Below, one piece after another: positions 18,793-25,060 of a DNA stretch of 26,694 nt. The stretch spans positions 1 to 26,694 of the IMG/VR virus record IMGVR_UViG_3300025120_000451; one strand, given 5' to 3'. The translations under genes were made by a program, and so were the position numbers. The notes beneath the pieces are model-generated. The model searched no databases. It had not been told where the DNA came from and worked only from the letters and a program-made list of their open reading frames with translations. How positions within the stretch are numbered: position 1 is the first letter of the stretch; every line of letters starts with the position of its first letter. Source of the DNA: a virus.

Positions 18793-19602
18793 TTAAGATG
18801 GGAAAAAACCTTTTTCATAATATACTAAATATTTTTCTTTAAATACTTTATGAAGTCTATTAGCTATTTTTGTAATTTTTGGAGTTTTTACATCAATCAT
18901 TTCTCTTATATAAATGTAAAGTGCTTTTTTATTAAAAACATCTATAGCATCTCTTTTTCTAAATAGTTCTAAAATACAATCAGCAATTTGGGCATCATAT
19001 TCTTTAGGAAAATAACCATAAATATTTTTTGTCATATATTTTACATATAAATCTATAAAGATAGATAATCTATCTCCTTCTTTATATCCTTGGTTATATA
19101 ATTCATCACCAAAATTATTATCTGACTCTATAAATTTTTGAGAAGTTTGTTCTAATTTAGGATTTAAAATAAAAAAAGTATTATCCCCTACATCTAAATT
19201 CTGATGTTTGGTAATATCTCCCATATCAACAGAATCTATTTTTTTCTTATAGTTTTTTTGGTTGTAAATTATTAACCATCTTTTTACTATAGTACCAAAA
19301 TAAGAATATGCTTTAGCTCCTTTAGAAGGGTCAAAAAGATGGATTTTATCTAAAAGAAATACCATTATTTCATGTTGTAAATCTTCTAAATTTTCTACAC
19401 CGTCTGTATAATAAAACTTAAAGGTATGTATTATGTTTTCTGTTAATTTATAAAAAGGATAATGTATTTCCTTGGAATATATATTACTTTTAAATTTTTT
19501 ATCCTTACTTAAATTATATTGAACAATAGCATCTTCTGTTTCTTGAGTAAAATAATTTCTTTTCTGTCTTTTTTTCTTAGCGGCTTTTATTATATTATCC
19601 AT
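18793..19602 (-). CDS. 55: Late-transcription sigma factor, gp55-like
   Basis: A 269-residue protein with a region-2 sigma-factor core at about residues 70-118: GVENLEDLQHEIMVFLLDKI, then HLFDPSKGAKAYSYFGTIVK and RWLIIYNQKNYKKK. This fits the 'DL.qE....ll..i..FDpskg..aysYf..ivkr.li...r' pattern that binds the RNA polymerase beta' coiled coil and melts the -10 box. T4 gp55 (185 aa) lacks regions 3-4 and works with the gp45 clamp and gp33; this protein is longer, with an added helical C-terminal part (residues 165-269). The Lys/Arg-rich N-terminus (AAKKKRQKRNYF) may touch DNA. It lies immediately before the tail module it probably controls. Confidence 0.82.
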   Translation of the reverse strand: MDNIIKAAKKKRQKRNYFTQETEDAIVQYNLSKDKKFKSNIYSKEIHYPFYKLTENIIHTFKFYYTDGVENLEDLQHEIMVFLLDKIHLFDPSKGAKAYSYFGTIVKRWLIIYNQKNYKKKIDSVDMGDITKHQNLDVGDNTFFILNPKLEQTSQKFIESDNNFGDELYNQGYKEGDRLSIFIDLYVKYMTKNIYGYFPKEYDAQIADCILELFRKRDAIDVFNKKALYIYIREMIDVKTPKITKIANRLHKVFKEKYLVYYEKGFFPS

Positions 19603-19611
19603 TTATCACAA

Positions 19612-19890
19612 TTATAAGTTTTTAATTTTAAATCCATTTAATAAATCTTGTATTGTCATAACTGTTTTAAAGAAAAAACCTATTTCATCATCACTTTTAA
19701 ATCTTCCTTGAGCATCTAATTTTTTTAATCTTACATCTGATACTTCTATTGCCTTTGATATTTTATTTAAATATTTCATGTATTCAACTAAAATATCTTC
19801 TTGTTGTTCATTTTTTTTCATTAGATTGAAAACTGCAAATCCTAATACTATTGATAATGCTGAGAGAATTGATATTAATATTATTTCCAT
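19612..19890 (-). CDS. Single-TM membrane-anchored coiled-coil protein of unknown function
   Basis: A 92-residue protein. Residues 2-24 (EIILISILSALSIVLGFAVF) form one hydrophobic membrane helix at the extreme N-terminus, followed by a charged amphipathic region (KKNEQQEDILVEYMKYLNKI) and a conserved-looking motif LDAQGRFKSDDEIGFFFKTV, which I recall from small proteins near gene 55 in marine T4-like phages. Absence of a charged segment before the helix, and the long cytoplasmic-type tail, argue against a classical holin; a spanin-like or replication/membrane-anchoring role cannot be excluded. It sits between the HD-domain gene (1-base spacing) and the sigma gene (9 bases). Confidence 0.7.
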   Translation of the reverse strand: MEIILISILSALSIVLGFAVFNLMKKNEQQEDILVEYMKYLNKISKAIEVSDVRLKKLDAQGRFKSDDEIGFFFKTVMTIQDLLNGFKIKNL

Positions 19891-19891
19891 A

Positions 19892-20653
19892 TTATAAATT
19901 GTCTAACATACTTTTTAATCCTGGGCTTGATATGTTACCTAATGCTTTAGATTTAGTTGTTTTTTTAATTGTAAAATTTTCTTTTGATTTGGTTTGATTT
20001 TCTTTAAATTTTGGCAACCACTCAATTTCAAATTCAATCCTAGCAGCCATCATATCAGCCTGGTGTAGTATGAAAGGTAATGAAGTTCTGGGTTTTTGTT
20101 CAGGCATATAACCTTTTAAATATTTATCATTAGCTGAATCATATAACCCATCATGGGTTTGAATAGCTATCATTTCATTAAAAGTATATTTAATACCATT
20201 ATCCTGAAGTAAAAATAAACCTCTATCTGGAACTGATGAAAATGCTAATTTTTTATTAAACATGTAATCTTCACCTAATTTATCTTTTCTCCATTTATCT
20301 GTTTGAGGAATATATGATTCATGATCTGCATCACCCATTTTCCCTAAATCATGATTAATAGCTGAAAATACTAATTCTTCAGTTGTGAATGTACTCATAT
20401 CACACCCAAAAGATTTCCAAACATCAGACATTGATAAAGCTGCATGGACTACTCTATTAACATGATCAACATACCCACCTGGAAATGCTGAATGGTATTC
20501 TTTTTTATGAGCAGCTGGCATAAGCATAATACGTTCTGCATATGTTTCATAAAATTTAGTTAATTGTTCTTTGCGAGGTGATGAAATATAAGTATCAATA
20601 TTACTTATAAAGTCTTCCCAATTAGATTGTATTTTTTCTGCTGTTAATTTCAT
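19892..20653 (-). CDS. HD-domain metal-dependent phosphohydrolase
   Basis: A 253-residue protein with HD-superfamily metal ligands: H64 and H70 (GGYVDHVNRVVHAAL), the HD pair at 101-102 (SAINHDLGKMGD), a further H/D at about 167-168 (IAIQTHDGLYD), and the helix HQADMMAARIEFE at 197-209 with a candidate last Asp (D200). Such enzymes hydrolyse nucleotide or nucleic-acid phosphate esters; phage members are often thought to adjust dNMP/dNTP pools, but the substrate cannot be read from sequence. The C-terminus is a basic, probably disordered tail (KENQTKSKENFTIKKTTKSK). It begins 14 bases after the 60-aa gene and 1 base before the TM gene. Confidence 0.82.
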   Translation of the reverse strand: MKLTAEKIQSNWEDFISNIDTYISSPRKEQLTKFYETYAERIMLMPAAHKKEYHSAFPGGYVDHVNRVVHAALSMSDVWKSFGCDMSTFTTEELVFSAINHDLGKMGDADHESYIPQTDKWRKDKLGEDYMFNKKLAFSSVPDRGLFLLQDNGIKYTFNEMIAIQTHDGLYDSANDKYLKGYMPEQKPRTSLPFILHQADMMAARIEFEIEWLPKFKENQTKSKENFTIKKTTKSKALGNISSPGLKSMLDNL

Positions 20654-20667
20654 AACTTTTATTTTAA

Positions 20668-20850
20668 TTACATTGTATCTTGTTCACGATCTAATAATGA
20701 TTTTACCTCTTGGATTAAATCTTTAGATTCATTAATTACATCTTTAAATTCTTGAATGTTGGCATTAGGTCTACTTAAAATAAACTTTAGAGTTTGTAAT
20801 TTACCATCTAGTTTATCCATTAATCTTATGCATGTGTTTTTATTTCTCAT
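20668..20850 (-). CDS. Small helical protein of unknown function, 60 aa
   Basis: A short all-helical protein (MRNKNTCIRLMDKLDGKLQT, then LKFILSRPNANIQEFKDVIN and a Glu/Lys/Asp-rich C-terminal helix), resembling a helical hairpin. Tight spacing to the following HD-domain gene (14 bases, A-rich leader) supports it as a real gene and as part of the same transcript. A 151-base AT-rich spacer precedes it. No family or function recognised. Confidence 0.55.
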   Translation of the reverse strand: MRNKNTCIRLMDKLDGKLQTLKFILSRPNANIQEFKDVINESKDLIQEVKSLLDREQDTM

Positions 20851-20892
20851 AATTATTTAGTATGTTAGTATATTTTATATTTTAATACTTAT

Positions 20893-20935
20893 TATCTCTA
20901 TTATCTAATATCTCTTATCTAATATCTCTTATTAA
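20893..20935. repeat. Imperfect tandem repeat, about 14-base unit, three copies
   Basis: Three consecutive copies of a unit close to TATCTCTTATCTAA occur in the 151-base spacer between the 60-aa and 140-aa genes: 20893-20908 (with two extra bases), 20909-20922 (exact) and 20923-20935 (degenerate). The rest of the spacer (20851-21001) is AT-rich, and I see no gene or strong hairpin in it. The repeat may be a replication-slippage product or a binding-site array. Confidence 0.7.
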
Positions 20936-21001
20936 TATTTGTACCTTAATACCTAATATTAATTTATATCCAAGATATATAAAATTATTTGGGAATCCAA
21001 G

Positions 21002-21424
21002 TTATTCTGAAAGACTATCTAGAATTTTTTGAAGATGAGCACACCTTTCATATTCTTCTGTTTCTATAAAAAAAGAAATACCTAATTTTAATGAAGTATC
21101 AAGATATTCATCTGAGTATGTTTTAATTCCTTTTATATGATCCTTATTAGATATATCTATTTTTTTAATATAATTCCATGCTCTATTATATGTAACAAAC
21201 TCACCAGCTTCTTTAACATCATTTAAATCTAAATCTTTGTTTGATTTTTGGAAAAATTTTACTATTTTTTTGTTAAAGTTTATATGGTTTAATATTAATT
21301 TTTTATACATTCCTACCCAATACGTTGGGGTGTTTTTAAAATCCATATAAGTAGTTCCATTATCTACTCCATCAAAATCATCATTAGATCCAAATAAATG
21401 AAATATGTTATCTAAGTTTATCAT
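21002..21424 (-). CDS. Protein of unknown function with C-terminal UVR-like motif, 140 aa
   Basis: A 140-residue soluble protein. The last 25 residues (FFIETEEYERCAHLQKILDS) fit the UVR motif pattern 'ee.yE.Aa.lrd.I..l', a short helical hairpin used for protein-protein contacts in UvrB, UvrC and ClpC/McsA. The rest is not recognised; it has several aromatic residues (NTPTYWVGMYKKLILNHINF) and a Lys-rich middle. The start follows immediately after the candidate promoter core at 21429-21436, leaving almost no leader. It is the first protein gene after the tmRNA. Function unknown; the UVR-like motif is suggestive, not proof. Confidence 0.62.
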   Translation of the reverse strand: MINLDNIFHLFGSNDDFDGVDNGTTYMDFKNTPTYWVGMYKKLILNHINFNKKIVKFFQKSNKDLDLNDVKEAGEFVTYNRAWNYIKKIDISNKDHIKGIKTYSDEYLDTSLKLGISFFIETEEYERCAHLQKILDSLSE

Positions 21425-21428
21425 ATGT

Positions 21429-21436
21429 TATAAATA
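21429..21436 (-). promoter_or_regulatory. Candidate phage promoter element (TATTTATA on minus strand)
   Basis: The minus strand reads TTATATTTATAACATATGA just before the gene starting at 21424; the core ends 5 bases before the ATG. It shares ATATTTATAA with the elements upstream of 2278, 15220 and 18757. If it acts as a -10 box, the transcript would be nearly leaderless. Alternatively it marks an element other than a -10 box. Confidence 0.3.
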
Positions 21437-21464
21437 TAATAAAATATAACTATAAACCCAAATT

Positions 21465-21478
21465 ATCCCCTAAGGGAT
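21465..21478 (-). terminator. Hairpin at the 3' end of the tmRNA coding piece, possible weak terminator
   Basis: The minus strand forms ATCCC-TTAG-GGGAT (5 bp, 4-base loop) about 60 bases after the tag stop codon. It is followed by AATTTGGGTTTATAG, which is only moderately T-rich, so intrinsic termination would be weak. It could instead be a terminal hairpin that defines the processed end of the coding RNA. Confidence 0.4.
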
Positions 21479-21497
21479 CCTCCACCACCGGGCTTAT

Positions 21498-21531
21498 ACG
21501 ACTTGCCCTGTTAAATGCCGTTTAGCTAGGG
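21498..21531 (-). other. Candidate H-type pseudoknot in the tmRNA after the tag
   Basis: On the minus strand, stem 1 pairs CCCT (21528-21531) with AGGG (21506-21509). Stem 2 pairs ACGGC (21517-21521) with GTCGT (21498-21502, one G-U). The order S1-S2-S1'-S2' is that of an H-type pseudoknot, the class normally found downstream of the tag in tmRNA. Stems are short, so this is a hand-derived model. Confidence 0.45.
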
Positions 21532-21538
21532 TACCTAA

Positions 21539-21571
21539 TTAGGCAGCCATCGCTAGTTCAACTTGTTCGCC
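21539..21571 (-). other. tmRNA proteolysis tag reading frame (GEQVELAMAA-stop)
   Basis: Within the coding piece the minus strand gives GGC GAA CAA GTT GAA CTA GCG ATG GCT GCC TAA. Alignment of the upstream bases (TAACT before GGC) with the E. coli pattern (TAGTC before the GCA resume codon) puts the resume codon at GGC. The charged Ala would be added first, giving A-GEQVELAMAA. The Gly-Glu opening and AMAA ending resemble Bacteroidota tags (for example GENNYALAA, GEESYAMAA, from memory), while Glu-Gln-Val-Glu-Leu in the middle is its own. Confidence 0.75.
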
Positions 21572-21710
21572 AGTTATGCGTATGATCTTCATTATATTCT
21601 TACTTTATGTCAAATACCTGTACATCCCCGTATTTTATTGTATATATTTAGTGGAGATGGTGGGAATCGAACCCACGTCCAAAAAAGCAGCTAATATAAT
21701 TATAAACGAT

Positions 21711-21718
21711 CAAATATA
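21711..21718 (-). promoter_or_regulatory. Candidate Bacteroidota-type -7 box (TATATTTG) of the tmRNA
   Basis: The minus strand reads TATATTTG immediately before the first P2 bases of the acceptor piece, an exact match to the Bacteroidota housekeeping -7 consensus TAnnTTTG. No TTG at the expected -33 distance was found (TTG lies 14 and 27 bases upstream), so the match is partial. The phage-motif core TATTTATA (21722-21715) overlaps it. Either would place the transcript start at the beginning of the acceptor piece. Confidence 0.4.
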
Positions 21719-21722
21719 AATA

Positions 21723-21923
21723 TTATATATCCCAATCTTCTTCAGCAATCTGTAATGCTAAAAGAGGAGACATATTTCCATCTGATTTAGACATTGTTGT
21801 TAAAGCATAATATACAACTTCAACTAATTTTTCTTGTCTGTTTACTCTATTAATTATTTCAGAAATTTTAATAATCTCATCACTTCCTACTTTATCTAAA
21901 AACTCTTCTTGAAATTTATCCAT
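21723..21923 (-). CDS. Small acidic helical protein of unknown function, 66 aa
   Basis: A 66-residue protein, mainly helical and acidic (MDKFQEEFLDKVGSDEIIKI, then SEIINRVNRQEKLVEVVYYA, then a tail ending LLALQIAEEDWDI). It lies 16 bases downstream of the oxygenase gene, and its stop codon abuts the tmRNA promoter region. The spacer before it is an ATT microsatellite (21924-21939). No family recognised; coding status rests on composition and tight packing. Confidence 0.55.
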   Translation of the reverse strand: MDKFQEEFLDKVGSDEIIKISEIINRVNRQEKLVEVVYYALTTMSKSDGNMSPLLALQIAEEDWDI

Positions 21924-21924
21924 T

Positions 21925-22607
<683 letters not shown>

Positions 22608-22611
<4 letters not shown>

Positions 22612-23282
22612 TTTTTATTTTTAATTAATTTAATATCTGCTCTTAATTTTTCAACTTTATAACCATATTTTTGAAATGCTTTAATAACTTTATCAACACT
22701 TTCTTTTAAAGTAAGTCTATTATTTTCAAATAATATTTTATCTGGAAATAAAGACGGGTTAAGGATACAATTTTTTATATAATCTAATAAAATTATACAA
22801 TCATGTCCTTCTGTATCTAATTTAAGATATTTTACTTTTTCTATATTATATCTTTTAATTAATTCTTTTGTATTGATAATTTCAACATCCTGAGCTTCTA
22901 ATATTGCTAATTCTTTTAGTCCCTTTAAATCAAAATTTATCCTTTCAGGTCTTTTTAATCCTTTAGTAGGATTATTTTTATTTTTACTAATAGCAAAATT
23001 AAATCTTAAGTGTGAAGGGTGGGGTTGAGAAATTGAATTACACCCACGTAACCAGTTAGGAAAATTATATTTTTCAATATTTTCAGGTTTAACATAAAAA
23101 ATTTTATCAATTCCATTATAATTAGATATACCTAAACATACTTTTTTGACATTTTTTTTATTGGGTAAATTATCTAAATATACTTGGATTGGTTCAATAC
23201 TTAACCCTTTAGTATTATTATCTGCATTTTCTATTAATGTACTAAAATCAGAAGTTCCTATTTCTATAAAATCGTATTCCAT
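22608..23282 (-). CDS. FkbM-family SAM-dependent methyltransferase
   Basis: A 224-residue protein with FkbM methyltransferase motifs: motif I EIGTSDFSTL (residues 7-16), acidic motif II SIEP (28-31) and the family-typical LKLDTEGHD (153-161). FkbM-type enzymes usually O-methylate hydroxyls of sugars or small molecules using S-adenosylmethionine. Its place directly after a glycosyltransferase gene suggests methylation of the glycan made by that enzyme. It is 3 bases after the glycosyltransferase and overlaps the oxygenase start by 4 bases. The C-terminus is basic (KVEKLRADIKLIKNKK). Confidence 0.85.
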
Positions 23283-23285
23283 TTT

Positions 23286-24083
23286 TTAAAATCCTAAATG
23301 TTTTTTTCTTATATAATCTAAATCCCATGAAGTATAAGAATTAAAATATTCTTTATTATTAAATGGAAATTTGTAGGGACATAATCTTCTCCAATGCTCT
23401 CCCCATTTTTCATTTAAATATTCGTAATTTTTTAAATCAACCTCATCTAATTTTTCTTTCATTTGGGGTTCTTCTTTAGATGTTTGTTGACCATTTTTTT
23501 CATAATCCCAACAATTAGCTATTTCTTTTCCATGTAGATAAGTATTATCTAATCCCCTACAAATTTTTGGGTCTAAATTTAAAATTCTCATTATATAATC
23601 TGTATCTTCTCCATAAGCCGGATATAAATTTTCATCAAATAATCCTACAATTCTTACCCCCATTTCAGTTATAGCAAATAGATCATATGTACCTACATTA
23701 TTTTCACCAGCTCTAGGATGAATCATACTTATTTCTTTATCTTGTGCCATATTTGAAAATTCTTCTAATAAACCTGGTGAGAAAGCAACATCATGGTTAG
23801 AAATTATCCAATATGGTTCCATTAAAAAGGATTTAATGATTAAATTCCAAGCTGCTGGGACTCCTAAATTAGAAGGTAAATGTGTTATGTGTATATTTTT
23901 AATAAATTTATTAGATATATTTTTTAACTTATCTAATTCCCTATTAATCTTTCCTCTTCCATTATTATTAATTATAAATAAATTATCTACAGGATAATCA
24001 ATTGATAACATTAACCTCTTTACCCAATGAACTCCATTTACTACTGGGACCCCAATAACAGGTATACTTTTTTTATCTTCCAT
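23286..24083 (-). CDS. GT-A fold glycosyltransferase (family 2-like)
   Basis: A 265-residue protein with a Rossmann-like GT-A start (SIPVIGVPVVNGVHWVKRLM), the nucleotide-sugar region with LPSNLGVPAAWNLI (69-82, the 'N.G...a.N' motif), a metal-binding equivalent of DxD in WIISNHDVAF (92-101), and the acceptor-side ED motif in LYPAYGEDTDY (153-163). It should transfer a sugar from a nucleotide donor to a protein, glycan or DNA acceptor. The C-terminal part (HWRRLCPYKFPFNNKEYFNS) is aromatic-rich. The start overlaps the stop of the SET gene by 11 bases. Confidence 0.82.
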   Translation of the reverse strand: MEDKKSIPVIGVPVVNGVHWVKRLMLSIDYPVDNLFIINNNGRGKINRELDKLKNISNKFIKNIHITHLPSNLGVPAAWNLIIKSFLMEPYWIISNHDVAFSPGLLEEFSNMAQDKEISMIHPRAGENNVGTYDLFAITEMGVRIVGLFDENLYPAYGEDTDYIMRILNLDPKICRGLDNTYLHGKEIANCWDYEKNGQQTSKEEPQMKEKLDEVDLKNYEYLNEKWGEHWRRLCPYKFPFNNKEYFNSYTSWDLDYIRKKHLGF

Positions 24084-24450
24084 TTCTTTTATTTTTTAAG
24101 GGCCAATAATTATCTCCATAATAAGTACAAATTTCTTCACTAATATTTATATCTCTTTGAGCTATAAAATCAAAATGGTATGGAATTTTACTATCAAACC
24201 ATAGTGCATTATAATTTTCATCATGGTTATAAATGCAACCAAATCCTAAAGGTAATACGTGTTCAATAGCATTAATTTTTGGATAATTAAAGATGTAATC
24301 ATGTAAACTATTACTAATAGGATCATCTGCTTTAATACAATAACATGTTTCTATAAGCTCTTCCTTTTTAATAAACTTATCAGTAAATACTCCATATCCT
24401 TTCTCATCAGTCCATTTTACATATAAATTATTAGGTACTTTAATTTTCAT
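24073..24450 (-). CDS. SET-domain protein (putative protein-lysine methyltransferase)
   Basis: A compact 125-residue protein that is essentially one SET domain. The N-terminal strand motif KGYGVFTDKFIKKEELIETC (17-36) contains the GxG-type SAM loop. GFGCIYNHDENYNALW (69-84) provides the NH...N motif, and ISEEICTYYGDNYW (103-116) gives the 'GEE..t.YG' motif with the catalytic tyrosine region (Y110/Y111). SET enzymes methylate lysines (some methylate arginine or ribosomal protein side chains). A substrate-free assignment is all the sequence allows; the target could be a virion protein or a host chromatin/ribosomal protein. It overlaps the TPR gene by 11 bases and the glycosyltransferase gene by 11. 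Confidence 0.82.
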   Translation of the reverse strand: MKIKVPNNLYVKWTDEKGYGVFTDKFIKKEELIETCYCIKADDPISNSLHDYIFNYPKINAIEHVLPLGFGCIYNHDENYNALWFDSKIPYHFDFIAQRDINISEEICTYYGDNYWPLKNKRNGR

Positions 24451-25060
24451 TTTCTTTAATTAAATGTGAAAGTCCTAAATTTTCTATAACTTCACTTATT
24501 AATGTTTTATATCTTTCATTTAAATCATTATTAGGATTATTAATTAATTCTATAAATAAATCTGTACTTTCTTGTGTTTTTCCTATATGCCACCCTGCAA
24601 GAGCTTTATAATATAAAAATACAAAATATCCATCATATCTATTATAATATTCAAATTTTTTATCACTTAATATATTAGCAATTCCTATACAAGCATATGA
24701 ATACATTGTAAAATACTTTTCTTCAGCAGATGCAATTCTATCACCACAAAATTCTAACCATAAACACATAGCGTTATAAGCTTCTGGTCTATGTGGTGAT
24801 TGTGATATTGCTTGAAATATTTGTCCTCTTTCAAATACAGGTCTTCCACCTACCTTAGCCATACAATCCCAAGAACATAATAAACTCTCATAAACTAAAT
24901 TATCATTTTTAGACAATTCAGCACACCTTAAGTAGTATGATAAAGCTGATGCATATTGTCCTATATCAAAATAACTACATGCTAATTTAAAATTACATAT
25001 ATCTTCTCTAGGGTTAAGGATATATTTATTTAAATTTTCTTCTAATTTATAATTTCTCAT
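24440..25060 (-). CDS. TPR-like helical-repeat protein
   Basis: A 206-residue, almost all-helical protein. Residues 25-60 (FKLACSYFDIGQYASALSYY, then LRCAELSKND) match a tetratricopeptide repeat, 'A..y...g.y..A...y..a'; further helices at 60-90 and 110-190 (EYYNRYDGYFVFLYYKALAG, WHIGKTQESTDLFIELINNP) suggest additional degenerate repeats. The segment AISQSPHRPEAYNAMCLW resembles the helical repeats often attached to phage and bacterial glycosyltransferases. It overlaps the propeller gene by 14 bases and the SET gene by 11. It may act as a scaffold or substrate-recruiting partner for the cassette's enzymes. Confidence 0.72.
   Translation of the reverse strand: MRNYKLEENLNKYILNPREDICNFKLACSYFDIGQYASALSYYLRCAELSKNDNLVYESLLCSWDCMAKVGGRPVFERGQIFQAISQSPHRPEAYNAMCLWLEFCGDRIASAEEKYFTMYSYACIGIANILSDKKFEYYNRYDGYFVFLYYKALAGWHIGKTQESTDLFIELINNPNNDLNERYKTLISEVIENLGLSHLIKENEN

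Larger units (their letters stand above)
21450..21711 (-). ncRNA. ssrA: Circularly permuted (two-piece) tmRNA
   Basis: On the minus strand the tRNA-like 3' half comes first: T-arm GTGGG-TTCGATT-CCCAC, acceptor strand CATCTCC and discriminator A (21680-21652). After a 22-base spacer (21651-21630) comes the 5' half, beginning GGGGATG at 21629 and reaching the GGTATTTGAC that matches the E. coli tmRNA 5' end (GGATTCGAC) at the same distance. GGGGATG pairs with CATCTCC over all 7 positions (one G-U). P2 forms between the pieces: AAAG/CTTT, AATATAAT (21591-21598) with ATTATATT (21693-21700), and GATC (21584-21587) with GATC (21708-21711). A tag frame ending GEQVELAMAA-stop (TAA at 21539-21541) lies in the coding piece. 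CCA is not encoded (ACT follows). The exact 3' end of the coding piece is uncertain. Confidence 0.88.

Noticed and set aside
19612-19890. Holin
   Set aside because: One N-terminal membrane helix with a long charged coiled-coil tail and no lysis-gene neighbour; not enough for a holin call.
21653-21711. A tRNA fragment or tRNA pseudogene
   Set aside because: Only T-arm and acceptor 3' strand are present, with no anticodon arm; the matching acceptor 5' strand and tag frame downstream identify a permuted tmRNA instead.
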